The position numbers were made by a program, and so were the translations under genes. The notes under the pieces were generated by a model. That model was not told the origin of the DNA. It did not search any database and was given only the letters and a program-made list of their open reading frames with translations. DNA of 64,000 nt from positions 1 to 64,000 of the forward strand of contig CABQAZ010000001.1 of NCBI GenBank assembly GCA_902462295.1, written 5' to 3'. Source of the stretch: an uncultured Clostridium sp. Lineage in GTDB: Bacteria; Bacillota; Clostridia; TANB77; CAG-508. The first letter of the stretch is position 1. Each line of letters opens with the position of its first letter. Below are positions 17,965 through 25,855 of this stretch, one piece after another.

Positions 17965-18000
17965 CAATGTCTAACACACTAGACAAACAAAGTTTGTCTG
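17965..18000 (-). other. oriT: Origin of transfer (pMV158-type oriT)
   Basis: On the minus strand an inverted repeat GACAAAC-ttt-GTTTGTC is followed at once by TAGTGTG/TTA (17972-17981), the conserved nic sequence of MobV/pMV158-type origins. It lies ~45 bp upstream of the relaxase start, as in pMV158. The strand and spacing agree with transfer starting into the relaxase-distal DNA. Confidence 0.85.
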
Positions 18001-18649
18001 TGTGGCAGGGTTACTTAACCCCACACCCCAAAACCCAAAATTGCCTACCTGCATTTTTAGGTTTTTTCATAAAAATTTGCTTGTCGCAATTTTTATGAAT
18101 GTGAGCAAAAAAATAAATTTTTTACTCACAACAAAAAAGCACTTATGCTTTTTTGGATTCACTTTAGCAACTACAAAGCAGAAACCAGAGGGAGAGAGCT
18201 AAAGTGAATTAGGTGTAATAATCCCATTCATGAAAAATAGAATTATTACACCTATATAAGTTGAAACCGTCGGTCGTTCGCCTCGTTTCATAGGTAGTCT
18301 AGTAAGTAGCTTTTGCCACTATAATTGCTGATACAGTTAAGTATCTTTGTTCATACTTGCCCAAACTTTTTACAATTACAAATCCATTTCAAGTTTTGCC
18401 ACCGAATACTCTTTTATTATTGTGAGTCTGTGTTCCAAAATCTCACTCACGCACTTTGTATAATTAGACTGCTTATACAAATACGAATGAACTTTATAGC
18501 ATCGGCTCATCACACCAAACACTTTTTAAGAGGTGTTGCATTTCTCTTTTGCACGACAAAAAAGCCCGTTTGTAGATTTTTATTCTACAAACGGACTTTA
18601 TCGTAATCTTATATTTTTTATTTTTTTACAATTCACTTAAAATTAATTT
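18001..18649. repeat. Non-coding region with several stem-loops
   Basis: No convincing gene. Inverted repeats: CATAAAAATTTGC/GCAATTTTTATG (18068-18097), GTGAG-c-AAAAAA/TTTTTT-a-CTCAC (18101-18129), AAAAAAGC/GCTTTTTT (18133-18154), and 13-bp perfect arms TAGGTGTAATAAT/ATTATTACACCTA (18210-18254). The cluster next to oriT suggests a single-strand or replication origin of the element. Confidence 0.55.
18561..18598 (-). terminator. Terminator of the TIR cassette
   Basis: On the minus strand, AAAG-CCGTTTGTAGA arms pair with one mismatch around a 7-nt loop and are followed by TTTTTTTG. Confidence 0.7.
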
Positions 18650-19060
18650 TTATATTGAATAATTACGGATTGCTTCTACAATAGAATCAGTATTCCAATT
18701 AACTATTGTATCAGCAACATTTGATAGTTCTTGTGGCATTCTTTCTGCACATCTAGGTCTAATTGCTATAATAGGCTTGTTATAATATTGTGCAATTTCA
18801 ATCTCTTTTTGAATCCACTTTCTATAATCTACATACATACCAGCCAATACAATAACTACATTTACAGGTTTTATTTGTCTGTATAGAGCTTCTTCTAATT
18901 GAGTATTAGTTTTAGTATTTAAAGCATCATGTTCTGGAACACTATAATTTCTAAAATAGAAATTAGGATATTCTTGTAATTTTTCAACTAGAGAATAATA
19001 TTCACTATTGTAGTCCCAAGAATGGCTAATAAATAAATCATAAGTTTTTAAACTTGGCAT
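18650..19060 (-). CDS. ThsB-like TIR-domain protein (MTH538/DUF1863 type)
   Basis: 136 residues from the ATG that follows AAAGGAGG; the upstream ATG at 19084 overlaps the previous stop and is less likely. The protein is a stand-alone TIR-like fold: YDLFISHSWDYNSEYYSLV (first strand and loop), FRNYSVPEHDAL, VVIVLAGMYVDYRKW, and a conserved Glu (E86) in WIQKEIEIA, at the position of the catalytic Glu of ThsB-type TIR NADases. Related TIR proteins make NAD-derived signals during phage infection in Thoeris systems. It follows a small membrane protein in an operon, and no ThsA (SIR2/SLOG or macro) is nearby. Confidence 0.88.
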   Translation of the reverse strand: MPSLKTYDLFISHSWDYNSEYYSLVEKLQEYPNFYFRNYSVPEHDALNTKTNTQLEEALYRQIKPVNVVIVLAGMYVDYRKWIQKEIEIAQYYNKPIIAIRPRCAERMPQELSNVADTIVNWNTDSIVEAIRNYSI

Positions 19061-19080
19061 AATTAATCCTCCTTTCATTG

Positions 19081-19566
19081 TCATTTAATAGTTATAATAA
19101 TTTGAACTTTACTAACTAAAAAATATATTATAATTGAAATATAAGAAATTATAAAAATAAATGGTAAAAACATTTCCAATTTACTTACTGGTATATATTT
19201 TTTATTAAATTTTGTTTTAGTCAGAATGTTCCATTCCATTTTGTATAAGTTAATTGGCAAATATTTTTCTACTTCTTGTATGATATGAAATTTACAACTG
19301 TTAATTTGTTTATAATTTTTTAAGTTTAAGAACCACAAAGTAGAAAAAATAATACCTAAAAGTGCTAAAAGCAATAATAAAGATGTATTAGAAAAAAATA
19401 TAGTCATTATTGTTATTAATGCTGAATTTAATGTTATAAAAAATGTATTTACATTTATTCTTCTATCACTTATTTTATCAGCAGATTCTATATAAGTTTT
19501 ATATTGTTCTAATAAATTATTTTTATCTGTATCATTTGTGAGATTGTTTTTGTTAATTAATTTCAT
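19081..19566 (-). CDS. Two-TM membrane protein (RipA-like) paired with TIR
   Basis: 161 residues. The N-terminal soluble helix (NNLLEQYKTYIESADKISDR) leads into a membrane pair (~residues 44-85), then LNLKNYKQINSCKFHIIQEV-E-K-Y-L-P, and a C-terminal TM (~130-152). This pattern matches the family annotated as RipA-like octameric membrane proteins, often found beside TIR genes. Its TGA stop overlaps an ATG in frame with the TIR gene. Inferred role: membrane effector or sensor working with the TIR enzyme. It has its own promoter. Confidence 0.75.
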   Translation of the reverse strand: MKLINKNNLTNDTDKNNLLEQYKTYIESADKISDRRINVNTFFITLNSALITIMTIFFSNTSLLLLLALLGIIFSTLWFLNLKNYKQINSCKFHIIQEVEKYLPINLYKMEWNILTKTKFNKKYIPVSKLEMFLPFIFIISYISIIIYFLVSKVQIIITIK

Positions 19567-19590
19567 ATGTATTTAATCCTCCACACAAAG

Positions 19591-19618
19591 ATTATACCAC
19601 AAAATGACAGAAATTCAA
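19591..19618 (-). promoter_or_regulatory. Promoter of the membrane protein-TIR operon
   Basis: Minus strand TTGAAT, 16-bp spacer, TATAAT, about 20 nt ahead of the GGAGG site. Confidence 0.7.
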
Positions 19619-19683
19619 GAAAATTAACAAAATTTGTAAGTTACAAAATGTCAATGATAAGTTATACTGTTATTCTATCAAAA

Positions 19684-19702
19684 GTTCTAACATAGTTCTA
19701 AC
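19684..19702. promoter_or_regulatory. Right arm-type integrase sites
   Basis: GTTCTAAC at 19684-19691 and 19695-19702, followed by ACTT, matching the pair at the left end (11661-11680). Confidence 0.6.
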
Positions 19703-19857
19703 ACTTAATTCAAAATTTTAGAAAAGGACTTTTTGGATTGTTATTGCATATTTAACAATACTTGTGCTATAATCTCCTACAGAGAAGCTAAATAGGCCAA
19801 TTATCAAAAGAGATTAATTGATGTTATCTAATGTTAAAAAACAGATGGCGTAAAATT

Positions 19858-19914
19858 CTTAAAATCCTGCGGTTGAATAAACCGTGCCGGTTCGATTCCG
19901 GCCATCTGCACCAT
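19858..19914 (+). repeat. attR: displaced 3' half of tRNA-Leu
   Basis: 57 bp identical to 11544-11600. The 5' half of the tRNA is absent, so this is not a functional tRNA gene. It marks the right boundary of the element. Confidence 0.92.
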
Positions 19915-20177
19915 AGCATATCTGTTCGAACAAATAGAACAGAGAGATACAAAAATTAATCAGAAACTAGAATTTGAGAAATGTCTAAAACAAAGGCTAG
20001 AGTTTATATGTGAGTTTTCAAAAGTTAATCTAACTTTTATCAATGGTAGCATTAGAAAATTAGAAAAAACTAATCTTACATATATAGAGCCACATAGAAT
20101 AATTATTAAGAATATTACTTTTTAGTATTTAATTATTCTAAAGAAATTACTCACTTAATCAAACTACAAAAAAAGCA
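19915..20177. other. Intergenic segment with a gene fragment
   Basis: An open frame runs out of attR to a TAG at 20125 (reads ...IEQRDTKINQKLEFEKCL... ending YIEPHRIIIKNITF). It has no start or ribosome-binding site and no recognised family. It is probably the tail of a gene cut by older rearrangements. Confidence 0.35.
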
Positions 20178-20411
20178 GGAGTTAAAAATTTTGATAGATT
20201 TCATAATAGTGGATATAAGGGACTATATAATGGAGAAACCGCTGATGACGTTGCAAAAAGAAAAGGCTTAAGATATAGAAAAGATATTTTGGATAATATG
20301 GGAAGTGATGAACTTATTGCAAATTTATTTAGAACTTCCCAAATAGATAAAAATTTTTTTGATTTTACTAGATTAATTATACTTAATATGGTAGAATATG
20401 ATTATAAATAA
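20178..20411 (+). pseudogene. dinD (DNA-damage-inducible protein D) remnant
   Basis: The frame reads GVKNFDRFHNSGYKGLYNGE, TADDVAKRKGL, then DILDNMGSDELIANLFRTSQ, matching the C-terminal half of DinD (…F.N.GY.GLY…LDHMGS.ELAANLFR.TQ). The N-terminal BRO-like half and a start are missing, and the end diverges. It is a decayed fragment next to the element boundary. Confidence 0.65.
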
Positions 20412-20429
20412 ATAAAAGGAAAACAGAAT

Positions 20430-21530
20430 ATGATAAAAGATATAATTAAATATGGAGAAGCAGAAATAACTTATAGAAACAAGAAACTATTGTCGGAAAA
20501 GCCTAAATTAAAAAATTTGTTTTGGGAAACGACACTTAGATGTAATGCTAACTGTAAACATTGTGGAAGTCGAGCTGGTGAAAATTTAAAATTAGAAGAT
20601 GAATTAACTACTGAAGAAATTAAGAAAATTCTACAAGATATAGCTAATAAGTATGATTCAAGAGAAATACTGATAAATGTTACAGGAGGGGAGCCATTAT
20701 TAAGACAAGATTTGTTTAGAGTAATGGAATTTGCTAATAAATTAGGATATTATTGGGGAATGACTACAAATGGAATTTTAATAAATGATGAAATAATTGA
20801 AAAAATGAAACAAACTGGAATGAGTACAATTTCAATAAGTTTGGATGGATTAGAAAAATCTCACGATGAATTTAGACAAGTAAAAGGTTCATACAAAAAA
20901 ATAATTGAAAATGTAAAGAAGCTAAATAAAGCTAATTTTTTAAATTATTTGCAAATAACAACTGTTGTAAATAAATCAAATATAAATGAATTAGAACAAC
21001 TTTATAATGAAATATTAGCATTACAAATAGATTCATGGAGAATCTTGAATATGGAGCCAATTGGTAGAACAGCTGATAATCAAGATTTGCTACTTAATGG
21101 TAACGAATATAAAACTTTGCTAAACTTTATAAAAGAAAAACGAAAAAAATCAAATTTTGATATTACATATGGGTGTTCTCATTTTTTAGGTATGAAATAT
21201 GAAAAGGAAGTTAGAAATCATATGTTTTTTTGCATTGCTGGATTTATTACAGCTAGTATATTGTATAATGGGGATATTTATGTTTGCCCTAGTGTTGAAC
21301 GAAGAAAAGAATTAATACAAGGAAATATTCGAACAGATGATTTTGTAGATGTTTGGGAAAATAAATTTAAATGGTTTAGAAGTTTGGACAAATTAAAATG
21401 TGAAAAATGTGAGAATTGTAATGAGTGGAAATATTGTTTAGGAGGCTCTTTGCATAATTGGGACTTCAATAATAGAACACAAAAATTTTGTTTAAATGAA
21501 ATTTTAAAAGGAGATGTATCAAATGAATAA
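20430..21530 (+). CDS. Radical SAM/SPASM peptide-maturase-like enzyme
   Basis: 366 residues. The radical SAM cluster motif is CNANCKHC (Cys at ~35, 39 and 42, C-x3-C-x2-C), followed by VTGGEPLLRQDL (SAM binding) and SISLDGLEKSHDEFR. The C-terminal SPASM region (C-x15-C...C-x2-C-x5-C...C, from GFITASILYNGDIYVCPSVE to EKCENCNEWKYCLGG) binds further Fe-S clusters. Enzymes of this layout modify ribosomal peptides, heme precursors or sulfatases. The downstream small membrane protein overlaps its stop, so the two act together. Substrate unknown. Confidence 0.9.
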   Translation: MIKDIIKYGEAEITYRNKKLLSEKPKLKNLFWETTLRCNANCKHCGSRAGENLKLEDELTTEEIKKILQDIANKYDSREILINVTGGEPLLRQDLFRVMEFANKLGYYWGMTTNGILINDEIIEKMKQTGMSTISISLDGLEKSHDEFRQVKGSYKKIIENVKKLNKANFLNYLQITTVVNKSNINELEQLYNEILALQIDSWRILNMEPIGRTADNQDLLLNGNEYKTLLNFIKEKRKKSNFDITYGCSHFLGMKYEKEVRNHMFFCIAGFITASILYNGDIYVCPSVERRKELIQGNIRTDDFVDVWENKFKWFRSLDKLKCEKCENCNEWKYCLGGSLHNWDFNNRTQKFCLNEILKGDVSNE

Positions 21531-21822
21531 AATGAAAAAGGTAATATCAAGTATTGGAGCTTTTTTTGTTTGTATGATATCTAAAGTATATGCAATTGAA
21601 ACGGGTGACATAATATCAATGTATGCAGTAGATCCAGGTCCAAGACGAACTATTCAAACTATTGGAAAAATAACAAATCCATTTGTGTTATTTATTATAG
21701 GATTAATTGTAATACTTAATAAAAGGATTACTAAAAAAGTAAAAGCGATAGTAGTTTCAATTTTAGCTATATTAGCAATACTTGGCATAGTTTTAAGTAA
21801 TTATTTATCTACAATTATTTAA
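21523..21822 (+). CDS. Small membrane protein coupled to the radical SAM enzyme
   Basis: 99 residues. AAAGGAG lies 9 nt before the ATG at 21523 (the ATG at 21514 abuts the site and is rejected). The start overlaps the end of the radical SAM gene by 8 bp. A signal-like N-terminus (IGAFFVCMISKVYA) precedes the short segment IETGDIISMYAVDPGPRRTI and two membrane helices. It could be the modified substrate, an exporter component or an immunity protein. No family is recognised. Confidence 0.6.
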   Translation: MNKMKKVISSIGAFFVCMISKVYAIETGDIISMYAVDPGPRRTIQTIGKITNPFVLFIIGLIVILNKRITKKVKAIVVSILAILAILGIVLSNYLSTII

Positions 21823-21897
21823 AGATAAAAAGGTAGGTATTGTTAAATATAAAGAAATACATTAAATTTAAAATATAATTAAGGAGTGAATATAATA

Positions 21898-22109
21898 TGG
21901 ATATAGTTCAATAAAAGAGTTAATAGATAGAAATACAGTTGAAACGTAAATTAAATAAATTTAGTGTAGAAGATAAAACAATATTAGAGGATGTAAGAGA
22001 TTGCTTGTATTATAAAGATAATTTAAAAGTTGGACAAGTTACAGTTACACACCTAGCAATAGCAAATATGAAATTATGTACCAAATTTGATAGTGCTCAA
22101 TATTGAAGA
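21898..22109 (+). pseudogene. Degenerate open reading frame ahead of the tnpV remnant
   Basis: A good AAGGAG site and ATG lead only to MDIVQ-stop. Other frames carry recognisable protein-like stretches (KRKLNKFSVEDKTILEDVRD, then CLYYKDNLKVGQVTVTHLAI) with stops and shifts between them. No family is assigned. Confidence 0.4.
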
Positions 22110-22313
22110 TTTTAAAATTAGGAAATATGGAAGAATAAGATTAAGATATTTAAAAGAAAACAAAAAAAAGCATAATATATGGTAATGCTTATGGAAAACA
22201 AACTACAAGAGCATTTAATAAAGAGAGATAAAACAGCAAATGAAAGGTTTGAACTGCTAATGAAACAATTTGCAGAAAGAGAGTTGATAGTAGAAGAATG
22301 TATTAAGAACTAA
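22110..22313 (+). pseudogene. TnpV-like transposon protein remnant
   Basis: One frame reads KYGRIRLRYLKENKKKH-N-I-W-stop and the next MVMLMENKLQEHLIKRDKTA then NERFELLMKQFAERE. Together they reproduce the LGKYGRLRLRYLKEH...MLMDG.L..HL...D..A.ER core of TnpV proteins from Tn4451-like transposons. A frameshift between the halves breaks the gene. Confidence 0.55.
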
Positions 22314-22374
22314 AAATAAAGAATTGGGGATAGGGAAAATTACTTTTATTTTAAGAATTTAGAATTAATTAATT

Positions 22375-22400
22375 AAAGGAGCAGATCTTACTGCTCCTTT
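22375..22400. terminator. Bidirectional terminator
   Basis: AAAGGAGCAG-6 nt-CTGCTCCTTT, perfect 10-bp arms. It lies downstream of the minus-strand gene ending at 22429. Confidence 0.75.
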
Positions 22401-22428
22401 GATAATATTTCTAAAAATATTTAATATG

Positions 22429-22875
22429 CTATTTTTGGAAAAAGTTTTTAATTTTATCAAAAATTCTTTTAAACAGAGGTTTCTTATATTCTATTAAAGC
22501 AACTGAATATTCTTGTTTTTCATCAGTTGAAATACTAACAGTTTTATTTTTAAAAATATTATCATAATTATATTTTTTGTTTCTTAAATCTTCTTCCACA
22601 ATGTCTTTATATTTGTCATATCGAACAATTCTTTTCCTTTCTTCAGCTGAAATAAAATATGATATATATATTTCTTTTAAAAGTTCTTTAGTTTCTTCAA
22701 GTAATTGTTGATTCTGTAAGCTAATATTTGGATTAATATTTACTACGTAATTATCATTTTTATTTTCTTTCAAAAAATTGATAAACTTTTTAGAAATTTT
22801 ATTTTGTTCATTATATGGTAGACACTTAATTATAAAAAGTGTTTCGGCGAAAGCATTATTATATGTTAAGTTCAT
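22429..22875 (-). CDS. Unknown small protein, second gene of a two-gene operon
   Basis: 148 residues, no recognised domain, predicted mainly helical with a basic C-terminus (KKPLFKRIFDKIKNFFQK) that could be amphipathic and membrane-associated. It overlaps the end of the upstream gene by 17 bp and has a GGGAGG site inside that gene, so translation is coupled. A terminator follows. Function unknown. Confidence 0.65.
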   Translation of the reverse strand: MNLTYNNAFAETLFIIKCLPYNEQNKISKKFINFLKENKNDNYVVNINPNISLQNQQLLEETKELLKEIYISYFISAEERKRIVRYDKYKDIVEEDLRNKKYNYDNIFKNKTVSISTDEKQEYSVALIEYKKPLFKRIFDKIKNFFQK

Positions 22876-24460
22876 TTTCCGTACCTCCCAACTCTTTATT
22901 TGTAAGAATACCTTTTATTTTTTGTAACAAATTACCTTTTGATTTAATTTGAGCGAATGCACCTATATCTGTTGAACTATAAGATCCTTCTATAGCTTGA
23001 TTTTCAGTATTTAATTCTGGATTGAACTTTCTTTTTTCTATCTCATAAGCATCATATATTTGTATTGGAAGTCCTGTAGTGTTGCTATATTCTTCAGCTT
23101 GCATTAATAATTCTTCTGACAATTCTGCAGTATCTTTAACAACCATAATATAAGCAGGTTCTATTTGAGTCCAATCTACTAAAGTTTCATTTGTTCCACC
23201 ATTTTCAATATGTTCCAATACCTCTGGAATTGCTGCTGAATTTTTTTCAAAAGAAAATCTATCTAGTGCGTTGTTATATCCTATATTTATTGTTTTTATA
23301 GCATTTATAGGAACGGCTGAAAAAACTATAGCAATTTTTCTAGCTAAATGTGGGTGTAAAGCACCAATTTTACTAATAGAACATGATAAATTAGTATGAG
23401 GTGCTGTAATAACATAATTAAAAGAACTATTTGTGTATCTATTTTTTAATGGAATTCTTGAACTTAAATCAAATGGATTTTTTCTTGAATTCATATAATC
23501 CGACAGCATATCACTTGCTTCTTCTGAATCAAGTTCAGGGTCAAACTTTCTATCATATTTAGACTCTATAAAAGCTTTTATACACTCAACTACAACACTA
23601 TCAAAAAATTCATCTTGTGTAATATCACTTTTTTCCCCAAAGTCTGGAATAAAATGTAATAATAATAAGCTTTCATCATTAGGATTATCAATTATTTTCT
23701 TGTTAGGGGGGTTAAGTCTAGATAAAAGTATAGATCTATTTATTTTTTCATAATCAGAATAACATTGTTTTAGCAAAGGTAACATACTATTATTTTTTTG
23801 TTTCAGCATTGTATGTATTGAATTTAATTGTTGAATAAGTCTATCTAATTGTTGAATTTCGTCTGGTATTTTTGTAAAATCTCTTAAAGATAGTATTCTT
23901 TCTTTTAGTAAATCATAATTTTCAATATAAGGAATTGAATCTTGTCCAAATGTTTCGTCCAAACTTATTCTTTGTTTTATTTTTTCCAATTCTGTCTTAG
24001 GAAGATATATATCTGTTCTAGCACTAAATATTCCTAATCTAATTTCTTTTGATATTTTATCTTGATTTTTATCTAGTTCTTCCGTTCCATAGCAATTAAT
24101 CAATTTTGCTACTTCTAATAATATTATGGTTCTAGCTCTTTCTTCAAAATGATTTAAATTCCCAGTTCTTTGAAATATATTTTCAGATACCATTGGTATA
24201 TTAACACTTTTTTCAAATTCTTTATCATGTCTTATTGTGCGCTTTTCTTCAATCATTATCTTATCTTTTAATTCATCAGTACTTAAAACCATTTTTAATA
24301 AATAATCTTTGTATTTTTGATATATTGACTGTATATCTTCTTTAGTGCCTTTAAATTCAATAATAGTATCTAAATAATCATTATATTCATCTAAACATAC
24401 TTGCTGAAAATTATCTATTTGTATAATATTACCAAAATTATCAAATTCTTTTTCATACAT
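22859..24460 (-). CDS. Unknown 533-residue cytosolic protein
   Basis: The start is placed at the ATG at 24460 because GGAG lies 10 nt upstream; the ATG at 24469 is only 1 nt from it. No signal peptide or membrane helix. The N-terminal half is helical (coiled-coil-like ~residues 195-240), the middle has short motifs such as NYVITAPHTNLSCSISKIGAL, and the C-terminal part (PAYIMVVKDTAELSEELLMQ) looks alpha/beta. No family recognised. It follows a truncated cutA and is coupled to the gene at 22429. The surroundings are accessory. Confidence 0.65.
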   Translation of the reverse strand: MYEKEFDNFGNIIQIDNFQQVCLDEYNDYLDTIIEFKGTKEDIQSIYQKYKDYLLKMVLSTDELKDKIMIEEKRTIRHDKEFEKSVNIPMVSENIFQRTGNLNHFEERARTIILLEVAKLINCYGTEELDKNQDKISKEIRLGIFSARTDIYLPKTELEKIKQRISLDETFGQDSIPYIENYDLLKERILSLRDFTKIPDEIQQLDRLIQQLNSIHTMLKQKNNSMLPLLKQCYSDYEKINRSILLSRLNPPNKKIIDNPNDESLLLLHFIPDFGEKSDITQDEFFDSVVVECIKAFIESKYDRKFDPELDSEEASDMLSDYMNSRKNPFDLSSRIPLKNRYTNSSFNYVITAPHTNLSCSISKIGALHPHLARKIAIVFSAVPINAIKTINIGYNNALDRFSFEKNSAAIPEVLEHIENGGTNETLVDWTQIEPAYIMVVKDTAELSEELLMQAEEYSNTTGLPIQIYDAYEIEKRKFNPELNTENQAIEGSYSSTDIGAFAQIKSKGNLLQKIKGILTNKELGGTENELNI

Positions 24461-24480
24461 AGTTATCATTCTCCAAATTT

Positions 24481-24645
24481 TTAAATTTCAATACATTCTT
24501 CTAAATTGTTATTCCACCAATATTTTGAATGAACTTTTGAAATTTGAGTTCCTGCTACTAATCTTTTTTCTAATAATGTATTTATTATTTTATTAGCTAT
24601 TTCTTCCTTATTACAAAGTGTTGTTACAATTATATATTTATTCAT
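24481..24645 (-). pseudogene. cutA-like divalent cation tolerance protein, truncated
   Basis: 54 residues that match only the N-terminal half of CutA: YIIVTTLCNKEEIANKII, LLEKRLVAGTQISKV, and YWWNNNLEECIEI-stop. CutA proteins are ~100-110 residues, so the C-terminal half is missing. It starts 1 nt after the stop of the HD gene, so it was once the second gene of that operon. The loss coincides with the junction to the unknown operon. Confidence 0.65.
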
Positions 24646-24646
24646 A

Positions 24647-25063
24647 TTATTTTTCACTCCTTAATTTAGATATTAGGATTTCAGCATTTTTATAAGTTGT
24701 AGAATTTTCTCCATATCTATTTTTAATGTCATCAAGTCTTTTGTCATAGCCGACATCATTACCATATTTATCAATTTGCATATCTGCTTTATTTAATATT
24801 TCTAAAAATAATGATTTATATTCTGTATTTATGTCTCCGTGATAATAAATCTCTTTCCAATATTTATAATTGTTTCTATTTAATATTTCTCCACCTATAT
24901 GTCCATGATTAGAATTATCTCCATATTCATAACCAATATCGTGATTAAACCCTAATAAAAACAAATCTTGTAATTCATTATCATTCAAGTTGTATTCTTT
25001 TCCTATTTCAATTATTTTTTTTGCAACAGCTAACGAATGTCTTAATCTATCATTATCTATCAT
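24647..25063 (-). CDS. Small HD-domain phosphohydrolase
   Basis: About 138 residues. HD superfamily motifs: LRHSLAVAKKIIEIG (first His), LGFNHDIGYEYG (HD pair), and HGHIGGEIL. The ATG at 25063 has GGAG six nt before it, overlapping the alternative ATG at 25075. Proteins of this group are assigned to nucleotide or oligonucleotide hydrolysis without a firm substrate. It precedes the truncated cutA. Confidence 0.75.
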   Translation of the reverse strand: MIDNDRLRHSLAVAKKIIEIGKEYNLNDNELQDLFLLGFNHDIGYEYGDNSNHGHIGGEILNRNNYKYWKEIYYHGDINTEYKSLFLEILNKADMQIDKYGNDVGYDKRLDDIKNRYGENSTTYKNAEILISKLRSEK

Positions 25064-25351
25064 TTTAAACTCCATAATTATATTTATTTTAAAAATTTAT
25101 CTAAAGTAAATTCTTTGTTATATTCATCAACTATTACATAGTTAGATTCGTTTTTTTTCATTATAATGGATTATTTCACACCTCATAAAAAATTTTATAA
25201 AATTTTAGAAAACTAGTTAACTTTTATAAAAATATATTATGTATGCGATATATAGTTTTTATGACTTATCTATAATAGTTATATAATTTTTTAGAAATAT
25301 TGTCAATAGATGGTAACTTTTAAAAATATACAAACGAAAGGAGGATTGATT

Positions 25352-25747
25352 ATGAATACACCTAAATTCAAAGAAAAGTCTATGCCAATAATTTATACAA
25401 CTAAAGATAAAATGTTTTATATTAGTAGAGTTAAATGTTTAGAGCTATTTCACAGAGCTGATTTTCTAGCACAGAAGTATGTCAGAGATTTTGGAATTGA
25501 AGCAAAGGCTTGTATAAAGTCTTTTAAAAGGATTTGTTCACGGAGATATTATAAGTGCTAATGTAATGCTAGATAAAAATAATAAAATATATTTTATAAA
25601 TTAGCCAATGCAATGTGCATACTTCAAACAGAATATATAATAAAAACTGATGGAGATTCAAAAGAAAATCAATACTGGCTAAATGAAAGCATAAAAGGAT
25701 ATTATTGTAGTGGTAATATAAGTAATATTATAAATAAAATAGATTAG
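25352..25747 (+). pseudogene. Phosphotransferase (APH-like) remnant
   Basis: AAAGGAGG and an ATG at 25352 open a short frame (ends 25561). A shift then gives GDIISANVMLDKNNKIYFIN-L-A-N-A-M and further residues to a TAG at 25747. The HGD-like catalytic loop and the I-Y-F-I-N/D metal loop resemble APH/choline kinase-type enzymes, but the N-lobe is missing and the frame is broken. Confidence 0.4.
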
Positions 25748-25800
25748 GTTATAGGTATAAAGGAATTATAAAAAATGAAATAATAATGAGATTAAAAATA

Positions 25801-25839
25801 AAAAAACTCCTCATTGAAATTATAAATTGAGGAGTTTTT
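25801..25839. terminator. Bidirectional terminator
   Basis: AAAAAACTCCTCA and TGAGGAGTTTTT arms around an AT-rich loop, downstream of the minus-strand gene at 25856. Confidence 0.75.
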
Positions 25840-25855
25840 CTAACTTTTACGCTTG

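Larger units (their letters stand above)
11544..19914. mobile_element. Integrative mobilizable element in tRNA-Leu
   Basis: Perfect 57-bp direct repeats (11544-11600 and 19858-19914), covering the 3' part of tRNA-Leu from the anticodon loop, bound an 8.3-kb segment. It carries a tyrosine integrase beside the tRNA, an excisionase-like protein, regulators, a MobV relaxase with oriT and cargo, but no conjugation machinery. It is therefore inferred to be mobilised by a helper. The tRNA is kept intact at the left end, as expected for integration into a tRNA 3' end. Confidence 0.9.

Noticed and set aside
17926..17986. Relaxase start at 17986
   Set aside because: It would run through the oriT repeat and has no ribosome-binding site; the family start MSYA is at 17926 behind AAGGAGG.
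18002..18606. Short plus-strand frames in the oriT region
   Set aside because: They cover inverted repeats, lack ribosome-binding sites and have no protein-like composition.
19858..19914. Second tRNA-Leu gene
   Set aside because: Only the 3' part from the anticodon loop is present; the acceptor 5' strand and D arm are missing. It is the attR repeat.
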